The notes: generated from the letters alone by a model not told the origin. Positions 15,151 through 23,560 are shown, numbered from the stretch's first letter. The stretch is DNA of 54,399 nucleotides from an uncultured Elusimicrobia bacterium (GCA_903830945.1 CAIKVT010000063.1:1-54399), one strand, 5' to 3'. Made by a program: numbers and translations.

Positions 15151-15696
15151 ATGTGCGCCAAGAAGGCCCATCTCGGCATCCCTGCGCGCACTCGGTCGCG
15201 GACGCGTGATTTTCGCCTGTCCGTGAGGATCCGGGCCAAGCCTGTCGATGTTTACCGCGTGCTGACCTCCGCCCGGGAGTTGTGCCGCTGGTGGCTCACC
15301 GGCGCCGAGACCGATACGCGCAACTCGGGCCGCTTGCGCATGGTCTGGCCCAAGCGTTCCGGCTGTCGCAGCTTTTTTGGAAAGCGCGAGGGCTGCTTTG
15401 TGGACCTTGAGCCGGAGCGCAAGGTGGCCTGGATGTGGCGCACGGGCTTGCGCAAGAATAGCGTCCCGCCCTTGTGCAGCTTCTTTATCCTGGCCAAGCG
15501 GAGAGGCTGCGAGGTGACCCTGCTGCACGCGGGTTTTTCGCGTCGGGTGGCCGTGGATAAGGCCTACGCCTGCTTCGCGACGGGATGGGAGGACGCCTTG
15601 GCCAAGCTCAAGCTCTATTTGGAGACTGGCCGGACCTGCAAGCAGGAAGTCCTCACCCTGGCGGGACTTAAGATCCTCCTGCGGCCTCGTCGATAG
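15151..15696 (+). CDS. SRPBCC-fold protein, AHSA1-like
   Basis: Predicted protein of 181 residues. The pattern FRLSVRIRAKPVDVYRVLTSARELCRWWLTGA is the N-terminal strand, helix and W-containing turn of the START/SRPBCC superfamily (AHSA1 and CalC-like branch). VTLLHAGFSRR and the helix AYACFATGWEDALAKLKLYLETG are the usual C-terminal strand and long helix that roof the ligand cavity. Members bind hydrophobic ligands or act as co-chaperones; the ligand here is unknown. The central part is unusually basic (Lys/Arg/Cys-rich). The ATG at 15151 is used; a TTG at 15127 in the same frame would add eight residues. Confidence 0.7.
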   Translation: MCAKKAHLGIPARTRSRTRDFRLSVRIRAKPVDVYRVLTSARELCRWWLTGAETDTRNSGRLRMVWPKRSGCRSFFGKREGCFVDLEPERKVAWMWRTGLRKNSVPPLCSFFILAKRRGCEVTLLHAGFSRRVAVDKAYACFATGWEDALAKLKLYLETGRTCKQEVLTLAGLKILLRPRR

Positions 15697-15765
15697 CCTC
15701 GCCGTCTAGAACATGACCGTCAAAGTATTTTCTGAAGACGTTCAGTATTAGCGAGCTTCCGCGCT

Positions 15766-17292
15766 CTAGCGCAGGTCCTGGATGAGGAGTTGGCGCTGGC
15801 CTTCGGGCGGCACGAAGAGCTGAGGGCTCTGATCGCGGTTGTCGTGCCGGGCCGCGTCCTTGACCTGGGGTCGGAGGTAGTCGTAGAGGTCCTGGACGGT
15901 CATGCCTTCCTTGCTCGCGCGTGCGGCGCCATTGAGCCCCTTGAGGAAGTAGTAGGTGAATAGGCCGTGGCCCTGCTCTTTGGCCGTGCCCGTGATCTCA
16001 TCGGCGCCCGAGGCCGTGAAGAGCACCAGGTGTTTGGCCGAGCCGCGGCTGAGGTCCACCTTGGTGACCAGGGGCCGGGTGCCTTCAGCTAGGACCGAGC
16101 GGCCGCCCCACCCGGAGAAGCAGGTATCGAGCACCACGAAGACTTGCTTGGCGGGCAAGGCATCGAGCTTGGCCAGGAGCGTTTTCATTGGATAGCCGGT
16201 GTTGTCGAGGTATTTTGGATCCGCGTCCCACGGCATCAGGTAGGTTTCTCCGCTCTTGGGCTCCGGCGCGCCGTGGCCCGCGAAATAGAAGAAGACGCGC
16301 GAATCTTTGTCGACCTGCTTGGGCAGCCAGGCCTCGACGTATTTTTCCAGGCTGGAACGGACGGCTTTGTCGTCGGCCAGGAACATGGTGTTGCGCACGG
16401 GATAGCCGAGGCTCTGGAGGTGATCGCGCATGGCCCGGCCGTCGCGCGCCGCGAAATCAGCTTTGGGCAGGAGCGAATAAGTCTCGATCCCGACTACCAC
16501 GGCGAAGCTGTCGGAGTTCTCTTTGGCCTGGTAGCTGGGGGTGTCCACGTCGGATTTGTGCTCCGGCTGGGGGGGCGTCGGGTCCCCTGGGGGAGCGGGC
16601 AAGGTCGAGTTGTTCGAGATGAGCGGCGGATTCGCGGCGATGTAGGGGGCGTAGCCGTTGTCGGCATAGACGTAGACGGTCTGCGGCTGGGCCGGGTCCT
16701 GCCAGAGCCAGGAGCCGCCGCTGTAGTAAAGCCAGCGCGCCTGGTTCGGGTCGTGCCACCACCAGTGGTCGCCGTAGTAGCGTATCCAGGAGAACTGCGG
16801 CCCGTTGTGTAGCCCGTACCAGTGGGCGCCGTGCCTGTCGAAGTAGTGGCAGTAGCGCATGCCGTTGTCCGTGTGCCAGTAGCAGCGCCCGGTCTGGGCC
16901 TCGGTCTTCTGGCCAGCCGTGATGCTCCTGACCACGGCCTGGTTGTCGAGGACCTCTTGGTGCGCGGTCGGGGGCTTGGCCTTGATGGGGGATCCGTGCT
17001 CATCAAGGTCCGGCCGCTTGGGCTGATGGCGCTTGCGCAGGAGTTCCCGGAGATCATGGCTGGGCCGGGGGCGTATGACGGGACTCGGCGCGATGGCTGG
17101 GCGCGTCGGCCGGCGGACCGGGGCCACGACCTTCTGTGATGGAAAGCGAGTGGGCGCCGATCCATGCAGGCTCGGCGCAGAGCTCCGGTGTGCCCGCCGC
17201 GCTCCGTGACGATGGGTTTTCCCATCTCTTTGCGCAGCCGCGAAACTCGGGGCTAGCAGGAGCCAGGGTAGAATGACGGGGTATATCCGCAT
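15766..17292 (-). CDS. exported caspase-like (C14 family) peptidase
   Basis: Predicted protein of 508 residues. Residues 1-20 (MRIYPVILPWLLLAPSFAAA) form a signal peptide. Residues 25-110 are basic and Pro/Arg/His-rich. Residues 135-215 form an unusual Trp/Tyr/His-rich region with repeats like GxHWYGLHNGPQFSWIR and GGSWLWQDP. The caspase-like domain spans about 260-490, with catalytic His340 in YFAGHG and Cys391 in LDTCFSG, both intact. It probably cleaves after basic residues as bacterial orthocaspases do, in the periplasm or outside. The ATG at 17292 is preferred because a signal peptide starts there and a TATAAT lies 20 bases upstream; the ATG at 17430 is upstream of that promoter. Confidence 0.88.
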   Translation of the reverse strand: MRIYPVILPWLLLAPSFAAAQRDGKTHRHGARRAHRSSAPSLHGSAPTRFPSQKVVAPVRRPTRPAIAPSPVIRPRPSHDLRELLRKRHQPKRPDLDEHGSPIKAKPPTAHQEVLDNQAVVRSITAGQKTEAQTGRCYWHTDNGMRYCHYFDRHGAHWYGLHNGPQFSWIRYYGDHWWWHDPNQARWLYYSGGSWLWQDPAQPQTVYVYADNGYAPYIAANPPLISNNSTLPAPPGDPTPPQPEHKSDVDTPSYQAKENSDSFAVVVGIETYSLLPKADFAARDGRAMRDHLQSLGYPVRNTMFLADDKAVRSSLEKYVEAWLPKQVDKDSRVFFYFAGHGAPEPKSGETYLMPWDADPKYLDNTGYPMKTLLAKLDALPAKQVFVVLDTCFSGWGGRSVLAEGTRPLVTKVDLSRGSAKHLVLFTASGADEITGTAKEQGHGLFTYYFLKGLNGAARASKEGMTVQDLYDYLRPQVKDAARHDNRDQSPQLFVPPEGQRQLLIQDLR

Positions 17293-17311
17293 GCTCGGGA
17301 GATCCTCCTCT

Positions 17312-17317
17312 ATTATA
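17312..17317 (-). promoter_or_regulatory. -10 element of the caspase-like gene
   Basis: Minus-strand TATAAT, followed by AGAGGAGGATC, which holds the Shine-Dalgarno sequence of the gene starting at 17292. No convincing -35 is seen. Confidence 0.5.
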
Positions 17318-17352
17318 CTATGGACTTCCGCGGGATATGTTGTCTTGAAATA

Positions 17353-17386
17353 AGAGTCCGCCTCACTGGGACACGAGGCGGACTCT
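17353..17386. repeat. perfect 12-bp inverted repeat between divergent genes
   Basis: AGAGTCCGCCTC (17353-17364) and its exact complement (17375-17386) with a ten-base loop. The 17293-17598 stretch has no gene. On the minus strand the stem is followed by TTATTTC, weakly terminator-like, upstream of the caspase promoter; nothing obvious on the minus strand needs terminating there. It could be an operator, a terminator of an unannotated short transcript, or a REP-like hairpin. Confidence 0.5.
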
Positions 17387-17585
17387 CGTCGAATGCCTCG
17401 GAGGAGCGTCCTCTTTGGCTCGGTGGTCACCCGGGATCCCGTTCGGCCTTCTTCGTCTGCGTCCGGGTAGGAGGGTGACGACCTTCATGATCAGTATAGC
17501 CTTCGTCCTGGAGAGATCCCAGGGTCATGAGGGGAAGCGCGGCCTGGGTCCAAAGACCCATGGTCCGCTCCGGTCGCCTTTGTGG

Positions 17586-17591
17586 TAGAAT
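17586..17591 (+). promoter_or_regulatory. -10 box of the methyltransferase gene (leaderless start)
   Basis: TAGAAT, then seven bases, then the ATG at 17599. Transcription would begin at or next to the start codon; no Shine-Dalgarno sequence is available. Confidence 0.45.
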
Positions 17592-17598
17592 GCCACCA

Positions 17599-18429
17599 AT
17601 GAAGCGCAAGGAGGGCGCGGCCCAGCGGCCGCAGCCGCTGGAGGCCAGCCTGCCCCTTCCGTCCGCCGCGCAGATTTCGGCCCAGGTCGACGGGGTGGAG
17701 CGCTATATCAATCTTGAACCGCGCTCGCGCGTGCTTGACCTGGCTTGCGGCAGCGGTCGCCAGACCCTGGAACTAGCCCGGCGGGGCTATCGCGTGCTGG
17801 GTATCGATTCCCAGGAGGGGCCGCTGGCCGCGGCCCGCGCCGCGGCCCGCGAGGAGCGGCTTAACGTCCACTTCCTCCATACTGACATCCGTCAGATCTC
17901 CTACCGCGGAGAGTTCGACGTGGTGGTCAATCTTCAGACCTCCCTCGGCTGCCTGCTCAACGATCGTGACCATCTCCGGGTCCTGGAAGGGACGCATAAG
18001 GGATTGAAGGTCGGCGGTCGGCTCCTGCTCGACATGCTTAACAAGGAATGGCTCATGCGCCATTTCGAGCCCAACCACTGGGCTCCAGGAGAGAGCGCCG
18101 ACGGTTCCGTGTCCCTCGACCGCATATCTTTCGACCTTGAGACCGGCCGGATCAACGATCACCGCACCATCGTCGACTCGGTCGGCGGGAGGGTTCCCGC
18201 TTTCTTGAGTCTTCGGGTCTACACTCTCACCGAGATCAAGAGCCTCCTGGAGCGCGCCGGCCTGGCCTTCCTCAAAGTCTGGGGCGGCTATGAGGGAGAG
18301 CCCTATGGGATGGACAGCCCGCGGATGCTTGTGCTGGCGCAGCGGCCCGCCGACGCGCCTCCGCGTCCGCCCAAAGGGGAAGGTTTGGTTTCGGCCATCC
18401 GTATCAAGGGGCGCGGGAAAGGCCGATGA
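17599..18429 (+). CDS. class I SAM-dependent methyltransferase
   Basis: Predicted protein of 276 residues. The Rossmann-fold methyltransferase core begins with VLDLACGSGRQTLELARRG (motif I, SAM-binding GxGxG-like loop), continues with VLGIDSQEG (acidic residue that holds the SAM ribose), FLHTDIRQI (motif II) and FDVVVNLQTSLG (post-II). The insertion NKEWLMRHF near residues 150-160, followed by a beta-rich segment, resembles small-molecule methyltransferases of the Methyltransf_25/11 group. The C-terminal 40 residues are basic and Pro-rich. The ATG at 17599 is chosen because TAGAAT lies seven bases upstream; earlier starts overlap that promoter. The substrate is unknown and neighbours give no hint. 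Confidence 0.85.
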   Translation: MKRKEGAAQRPQPLEASLPLPSAAQISAQVDGVERYINLEPRSRVLDLACGSGRQTLELARRGYRVLGIDSQEGPLAAARAAAREERLNVHFLHTDIRQISYRGEFDVVVNLQTSLGCLLNDRDHLRVLEGTHKGLKVGGRLLLDMLNKEWLMRHFEPNHWAPGESADGSVSLDRISFDLETGRINDHRTIVDSVGGRVPAFLSLRVYTLTEIKSLLERAGLAFLKVWGGYEGEPYGMDSPRMLVLAQRPADAPPRPPKGEGLVSAIRIKGRGKGR

Positions 18430-18556
18430 GGATGGCCGGTCAAGACGGCGACTGAGGCGGTCGGGGCGCAACTCGAGCGGTCGCTTTCGGTTGTTTGGGT
18501 TTTCCGCCGGTGAGCGGATAGCTCGAGTGCTTCTGCGCGTCCTGTTCCCGATTAGC

Positions 18557-18562
18557 TAGAAT
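18557..18562 (+). promoter_or_regulatory. -10 box of the MscS-like gene (leaderless start)
   Basis: TAGAAT followed by six bases (GCTTCT) and the ATG at 18569. No Shine-Dalgarno sequence can fit. Confidence 0.45.
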
Positions 18563-18568
18563 GCTTCT

Positions 18569-20110
18569 ATGACTTTCCGGGACTGCCTGGCCGCCGTGTT
18601 CACCCCGACTTTGCTTTGGCTCTGCCCGCTGCTCGTGGCGGCTATCGTTTTTCTCTATGCCGTGGCGCCCGCGGCGCGCCGACGCTTGGCCGCCGCCACG
18701 TTTTTGGCTTTGGCCTCGGCTGTGGGCCTGCTTGCGGCCGCGGTCCTGCGTCGCGCCGGGTTCGCGCCGGATGCCGGTTTCTACCGGATCACCCACGGGC
18801 TTGCGGCCTTGCTTCTGGCCCTGGCCGCCATCAACGCCTCGGCCGCCGCAGTCTTCGACGTCGTCCTGGCGGCCATGCGCCTGTCTTTGCCCGCGCTCCT
18901 CCAGGACCTCATCCTGGCCCTGGCCTACGGCTGCGCCGCGCTGACCGTCGCTTCCCACGAAGGGGCCAACCTGACCGGGATATTGGCCACTTCGGCCATG
19001 CTCACCGCCGTGGTCGCCTTCTCTTTGCAGGATACCTTGGGCAATGTCATCGGCGGGATGGTTTTGCACTTGGAAAATTCTTTCGCTCCCGGCGACTGCA
19101 TCCGCGCCGGGGCCGCCGAAGGTGTGGTCCGTGAGATCCGCTGGCGCCAGACGACTCTTGATACGGGCTCGGGCGACCTTATCGTTATTCCGAACAGTAC
19201 CCTCATGAAGGGGGCCGTGACGGTCCTGGGCCGCGCCGGCGGGCCGCCGTTGCGCAGCCTTATGAAGGTCCCTTTCAACGTGTACTACGACCGGCCTCCC
19301 AATGAGGTCATCGCCGCCGTGGAGGCGGCCCTGCGCGCCGACCCGCCCCCGGGCGTGGCCGCTGATCCGTCGCCCTGGTGCGTGCTCCTCGATTTCGCAG
19401 AGAGCCATGCGGTCTATGCCGCGCGCTACTGGCTTGCCGCCATCGACCAGCCGGAGGCGACGGCCTCCGAGGTGCGCGTGCGCATCTACTACGCCTTGGC
19501 GCGAGTCGGTATCAAGCTCTCCATCCCCAACCGCTCCATCGTCGTCACCCAGAAGGATGCCGACATCCAGGAGAGCAGCCGGCGCATTGAGCTGGAGCGT
19601 CGTCTTGCGGCCCTGCGGGGCGTGGATATGTTCCAGAGCCTCAACGACGAGGAGGTTCGGATTTTGGCGGGCCGCTTCAAGGCTACCCCGTTCGCCCGCG
19701 GGGAGGCCCTCACCCGGCAGGGGGCCCCGGACGACTGGCTCTATATCGTCTATGATGGAGAGGCCGATGTCCGCCTGCACGCTTCCGGCGGAGCGGCCTT
19801 CCAGAGCGTGGCCCGGCTCAAGGCCGGCGCTTTCTTGGGAGAGATGAGCCTTATGACCGGCGAGCCGCGTACGGCCACGGTGGTGGCCATGACCGACATG
19901 GGCTGCTACCGCCTCGACCGGGAGAGCTTCAGGGATATCCTGGCTCACCGGCCCCAGATCGCGGAAGCCATCTCGTCGGTCTTGGCCCAGCGCAAGCTCG
20001 AGCTCCAGAGCGCGCGCGAGGGCCTTGATGAGGAAGTTGGCCGCCAGCGCCTGCGGAGCGCGCAGGGCGACCTTCTCTCGCGAATCCGCAGTATATTCGC
20101 TCTGGGCTGA
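18569..20110 (+). CDS. MscS-family channel with C-terminal cyclic-nucleotide-binding domain
   Basis: Predicted protein of 513 residues. Four or five hydrophobic helices occupy residues 8-150. The MscS pore helix and beta domain follow: AVVAFSLQDTLGNVIGGMVLHLENSFAPGD is the signature TM3/beta junction, and DLIVIPNSTLMKGAV the beta-domain motif. After a helical linker (residues 330-350, IQESSRRIELERRLAALRG) a cNMP-binding domain spans about 352-485, with a phosphate-binding-cassette sequence GEMSLMTGEPRTAT that keeps the Glu and Arg needed to bind the cyclic nucleotide. Such bCNG-type channels are MscS relatives gated or modulated by cAMP-like ligands. No nucleotide cyclase is in this window. 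Confidence 0.92.
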   Translation: MTFRDCLAAVFTPTLLWLCPLLVAAIVFLYAVAPAARRRLAAATFLALASAVGLLAAAVLRRAGFAPDAGFYRITHGLAALLLALAAINASAAAVFDVVLAAMRLSLPALLQDLILALAYGCAALTVASHEGANLTGILATSAMLTAVVAFSLQDTLGNVIGGMVLHLENSFAPGDCIRAGAAEGVVREIRWRQTTLDTGSGDLIVIPNSTLMKGAVTVLGRAGGPPLRSLMKVPFNVYYDRPPNEVIAAVEAALRADPPPGVAADPSPWCVLLDFAESHAVYAARYWLAAIDQPEATASEVRVRIYYALARVGIKLSIPNRSIVVTQKDADIQESSRRIELERRLAALRGVDMFQSLNDEEVRILAGRFKATPFARGEALTRQGAPDDWLYIVYDGEADVRLHASGGAAFQSVARLKAGAFLGEMSLMTGEPRTATVVAMTDMGCYRLDRESFRDILAHRPQIAEAISSVLAQRKLELQSAREGLDEEVGRQRLRSAQGDLLSRIRSIFALG

Positions 20111-20196
20111 TAGCTGTTTTTTGGCCTCTTTTCGTATCCATTCTTTAATCAAAGACAAATAAATCCGATACATCCTTATGCCATAAGATGAGTGCC

Positions 20197-21036
20197 ATGC
20201 GTTACGCAACCAAGACCAGGAGCATATGCGGTCATGCGAAGGCGGTTGAAATCGCCTTGGCCTTGGCGGCCTTGCTCCCGGTTGGTTCATGGGGCGGGCC
20301 TTTGTCGGGGGATGCCTCGGATCCCGTCCCGGCGCTCGGCGAGCGGTTGGGCGGAGCCGTCGAGGGGACGGTCCATCCGGCATATCGTTTCGTGGAAGGG
20401 ATATCGGACGGGATTTATGATTTCATGCGCGACCATGTCATTCGCAACATCATGCCGGGCCGCTTGAGCCGCAACCTTAGAGCCGCCCCAGGCCGGGATT
20501 CAGCCCCGTTGTTCGATAGGAACCTGCGCGAGAAGGAGTCGCGCTTCCTGCAGCGCGCGCGTGAGGCTTATCCTATTCTCGACGACAAGGCCGGCCCTTC
20601 CGATACGGTCCGGCTTCAGGAATGGCGCTCCTGGGCCGCCGAGGAGCAGGTCAGTGTGACGGTCGACGCGCTCAAGGATACCTTGCTCGAGCGCTACCAG
20701 CTCGAGCTTTTTGGCCGTTCCTCCCAAGCCTACGCCCGAGAGAGGCGCAATCTGGATCCGGGATTCATGACCATGGCCGGGCTCGTGGGAGGCGCCCTCC
20801 TTTACGCCAACGGCATGCACGCCGTCGCTCATATGGGTTGCTGGAAACTTGCCGTCGACCTACGATCCGGTGCGCGCTTGCGGCAAGCCCTGCAGGAAGG
20901 CGCGTCCTCCCGGAGGCTGGCGGGCCTGGAGCTGGGATACAAGGACAAGCCTCTCGCCTTGGCCGCGGACTGGGGGGCGCAGGGCGGCCGCTTGCGCGGC
21001 GAGCGCGTTGGACTCGTCTACCGGCTTCGCTACTGA
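20197..21036 (+). CDS. exported protein of unknown function
   Basis: Predicted protein of 279 residues. The N-terminal 33 residues are a basic start plus hydrophobic segment (VEIALALAALLPVGSWG), a likely signal peptide. Residues 40-180 appear helical and charged, with LLERYQLELFGRSSQAYARERRNLDPGF. A hydrophobic stretch near MAGLVGGALLYANGMHAV may touch the membrane. The last 70 residues alternate in a beta pattern ending in GLVYRLRY, an aromatic C-terminus as in some outer-membrane proteins. The ATG at 20197 is used because TAAGAT lies seven bases before it; an ATG at 20188 overlaps that box. I do not recognise the family. Confidence 0.65.
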   Translation: MRYATKTRSICGHAKAVEIALALAALLPVGSWGGPLSGDASDPVPALGERLGGAVEGTVHPAYRFVEGISDGIYDFMRDHVIRNIMPGRLSRNLRAAPGRDSAPLFDRNLREKESRFLQRAREAYPILDDKAGPSDTVRLQEWRSWAAEEQVSVTVDALKDTLLERYQLELFGRSSQAYARERRNLDPGFMTMAGLVGGALLYANGMHAVAHMGCWKLAVDLRSGARLRQALQEGASSRRLAGLELGYKDKPLALAADWGAQGGRLRGERVGLVYRLRY

Positions 21037-21105
21037 CCTCGGCCGGCCTTCCTGATGCCATGTTTGATATCATGGTATTCTCAGCGAGCCGGCGAGGAGG
21101 TGGCT

Positions 21106-21507
21106 ATGTCCGTCAAGATCAAGGCGCTGTATATGGGCGACGACACGGTGGAGTTGGAGCACGGCCCGAGCGGTCGGAAGATCGTGACGGACCTTCCCGT
21201 AGACAACGGGGGCAAGGGCCGGACCTTCTCGCCGACCGACCTGCTGGCCGCCGCGCTGTCTTCCTGCATCCTGACCATCATGGCCAAGGCTGCGGCTAAG
21301 GACCATTTGGACTTAAAGGGCGCCACAGTGGAAGTGGAGAAGGATATGCAGTCCAGCCCCCGTCGCGTGGCGCGTTTTATGGGCCGCATCGTGCTGCCGG
21401 CGCATTTTACCGCCCCGCAGAAGGATCGGCTCAAGGCCTACATCAAGGCCTGCCCGGTCGGCGGTAGCCTGCATCCGGACGTCAAGGTCGAGCTCGCGGT
21501 CGAATAG
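21106..21507 (+). CDS. OsmC-family protein (YhfA-like)
   Basis: Predicted protein of 133 residues, the usual OsmC length. The core motif DNGGKGRTFSPTDLLAAALSSCILTIM carries the first conserved Cys, and AYIKACPVGGSLHPDVKVE the second, the pair that reduces organic hydroperoxides in OsmC/Ohr proteins. The YhfA/OsmC-like branch often has a broader or unknown substrate range. The ATG at 21106 is set by the strong GAGGAGGTGGCT just upstream; the longer frame from 21055 is not needed. It is a dimeric cytoplasmic enzyme in known relatives. Confidence 0.88.
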   Translation: MSVKIKALYMGDDTVELEHGPSGRKIVTDLPVDNGGKGRTFSPTDLLAAALSSCILTIMAKAAAKDHLDLKGATVEVEKDMQSSPRRVARFMGRIVLPAHFTAPQKDRLKAYIKACPVGGSLHPDVKVELAVE

Positions 21508-21531
21508 GCGCACGCGCCTGTCCGGCGGGCC

Positions 21532-22116
21532 TCAGGGAGATAGCCGCGCTGCCAGTTTGCGTACGGCCTGGTGGCGGAAGCACTCCACCAGGTGGTCGTT
21601 GACCATGCCCACCGCCTGCATGTGGGAGTAGATCACAGTCGAGCCTACGAAGCTCATGCCCCGGGACTTGAGGTCCCGGCTCAAGGCATCCGATATTTTC
21701 GAATTGGCGGGAAGCCGCGAGAGACTCTTCCAGCGGTTCTGGATCTGGCGGCCGCCTACAAAACGCCACTGATAGGCGCTGAAGCTTCCGAATTCCTTTT
21801 GGATATCGAGGAAGATCCGCGCGTTGCCGATGGCGGCCCGGATCTTGAGTCGGTTGCGTATGATGCCTCGGTCTTGAAGGAGCCGCGCGACGGCGGCCTC
21901 CTCGAAGCGCGCCACTTTTTCGGGGTCGAAGCCCGCGAAAGCTTTCCGGTAGCCTTCCCGTCGGCGCAGGATTGTCAGCCAAGAGAGCCCCGCTTGCGCC
22001 CCTTCCAGGACCAAGAACTCGAAGAGCTTGCGGTCGTCCGTGACCGGAACGCCCCACTCCTGGTCGTGATAGGCCACGTAGTCGGCATGCGAGCCGCCCC
22101 AGCCGCAGCTCTTTAT
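21532..22116 (-). CDS. tag: DNA-3-methyladenine glycosylase I, apparent ATA start
   Basis: Predicted protein of 194 residues that excises 3-methyladenine from alkylated DNA. With the ATA at 22116 counted as residue 1, the zinc ligands Cys4 (KSCGW) and His17 (YHDQEW) fall at the same positions as in E. coli Tag, and the other two are in MVNDHLVEC. EGAQAGLSWLTIL and the FVGSTVIYSHMQAVG segment are also typical. No ATG, GTG or TTG lies in frame near here. The ATA follows a good GGGAGGT element and overlaps the TAA of the upstream gene by 4 bp (ATAA), exactly where an ATGA coupling would be expected. So either translation starts at ATA, or a former ATG is mutated. Confidence 0.88.
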   Translation of the reverse strand: MKSCGWGGSHADYVAYHDQEWGVPVTDDRKLFEFLVLEGAQAGLSWLTILRRREGYRKAFAGFDPEKVARFEEAAVARLLQDRGIIRNRLKIRAAIGNARIFLDIQKEFGSFSAYQWRFVGGRQIQNRWKSLSRLPANSKISDALSRDLKSRGMSFVGSTVIYSHMQAVGMVNDHLVECFRHQAVRKLAARLSP

Positions 22117-23555
22117 GGGGACCTCCCTGGCGACGATAAGCCCTGAAAAATCTGCCGGCCTGACGCGACGCCGGCCCTCTGGTCGGACAGCAGATGCCGG
22201 GGATCTACGACCACGCAGCGCTTGAGTTGGAGAAGGACCTTCTCGGTCAGGTATGGTTTGTAGCCGGGCATGGCGTCCCAATTGGCGATGTCCGCCCTGG
22301 GGCCGACGAGGTAGTGCGCTCGCTCCGGCAGATAATAATGCCGCATCGGCAGGTAGTAGAAAGGGTCCAGATAGATGATCGGGTCTCTTTTGTCTGGGTC
22401 CTGCCGGATCCATTCGCTCAAGCCCTTCAAGCGAGGATCGACGTATCGGCCTCCCGCGAAGTAGCCGATGAGGCCAACCGCCATCACGGCCGCCAAGACC
22501 GCGCGCAAGACCGCGGCGGCGCGGCCCAGCCGCGAAACCGTCAAGGCCAGCCAAAGATACAGAAAAGGTGAAATGAATATCAGGTAGCGGGCTTGGGTCA
22601 AGGCCCGGTGGACGAGAAATTCGGCAAGCCTCAGTCCTAAGAGAGGCACGGCCCATTGCACCAGACAAAAAACAGTCAAGTCATCCGCCTTCAGCCGGTT
22701 CCGCATCGAGAACAGCCCGGCTGAAGCCAGCGCCAAGCCTATAAAGCCTATGGCCAAGGTCCATGGTTCGTGCGCGAAACTCAGAAAAGAGGTGTCGAAG
22801 AGCATGGTCCCGGTCACGGAACCGAGCTGGCGCAGGTTCAGAGGCTGACGCAGCACCGAAGCCGTGGAGAGCAGTCGGACTTGCGCGCGCAGGTGCAGCA
22901 GCCAAGGCGAATAAAGGATCAGCACGGCCCCGTAGAGGATGAGCCAAGGGCGCGCCTCGCTGTAGCGGCCGCGATAAAAGAGCGCCAGGTAAACGAGATG
23001 CGCGAGCAGTAAGAGAATAAAGAAATTGTGGGTGTAGAGGCCGGCTGCGGCCAAGACGGCGTAGGCCAGGGCGGGGATCGTCCTCCACCGTTCCTTTAAA
23101 GAGAAAAGCAGAGCGCCTCCGGCTAAGGCGAGGAGCAGCAGCAGGGCATAGATCCTTCCGTCCTGCGAGAAATGGATCCAGAACGAGGAACAGGCCCCGA
23201 GGTAGCCGGCGAAGAGGGACTCTTTCGGGGCTGTCTTCTCGCAGAAAAGGATGAAGACGAGGAGCGCCGCCGTGCCGCAGAGGGCTGAGAATAGCCGCAG
23301 GCCGAGGACCGGGTCCGAGAAGAAGAAGGTCCAGACATGCATCAGGAGATAGTGCAGCGGCGGATTCTCCTCCAAAGCAGTGACGGCCGGGATGATTTGC
23401 GCCAGCGGCGAGCGCGAGAGGTAGAGGGTTGCCGCCTCGTCGAACCATAGCGACCGGGAGCCCAGCATGAACAAGCGCAGGACCAGGCCCAGGGCCGTCA
23501 GCAAGAGCGCGGCGCGGTGTTTCCGGTAGAAGCCGACGAGGCCCTGGGCGGGCAC
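22113..23555 (-). CDS. GT-C family membrane glycosyltransferase-like protein
   Basis: Predicted protein of 480 residues with about ten hydrophobic helices. The first extracytoplasmic loop has GSRSLWFDEAATL, the Asp-Glu pair that marks the catalytic loop of GT-C transferases (ArnT/PMT_2 type) using polyprenyl-phosphate sugars. ALEENPPLHYLLMHVW is the second conserved loop. The C-terminal 90 residues are soluble and periplasmic. It likely moves a sugar from a lipid carrier onto a surface glycan, lipid or protein; the acceptor is unknown. The start is GTG at 23555, five bases after a TAGAAT box, with no Shine-Dalgarno sequence. Its stop overlaps the start of tag. Confidence 0.82.
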   Translation of the reverse strand: MPAQGLVGFYRKHRAALLLTALGLVLRLFMLGSRSLWFDEAATLYLSRSPLAQIIPAVTALEENPPLHYLLMHVWTFFFSDPVLGLRLFSALCGTAALLVFILFCEKTAPKESLFAGYLGACSSFWIHFSQDGRIYALLLLLALAGGALLFSLKERWRTIPALAYAVLAAAGLYTHNFFILLLLAHLVYLALFYRGRYSEARPWLILYGAVLILYSPWLLHLRAQVRLLSTASVLRQPLNLRQLGSVTGTMLFDTSFLSFAHEPWTLAIGFIGLALASAGLFSMRNRLKADDLTVFCLVQWAVPLLGLRLAEFLVHRALTQARYLIFISPFLYLWLALTVSRLGRAAAVLRAVLAAVMAVGLIGYFAGGRYVDPRLKGLSEWIRQDPDKRDPIIYLDPFYYLPMRHYYLPERAHYLVGPRADIANWDAMPGYKPYLTEKVLLQLKRCVVVDPRHLLSDQRAGVASGRQIFQGLSSPGRSP

Positions 23556-23560
23556 AGCGA

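Noticed and set aside
16144-16812. 222-codon plus-strand ORF inside the caspase-like gene
   Set aside because: Antisense to a region with intact catalytic motifs; Val/Gly/Arg-rich shadow composition.
18440-20383. 647-codon minus-strand frame
   Set aside because: Antisense to the MscS-like channel; composition is typical of GC-rich shadow frames (Arg/Gly/Gln/His) with no domain.
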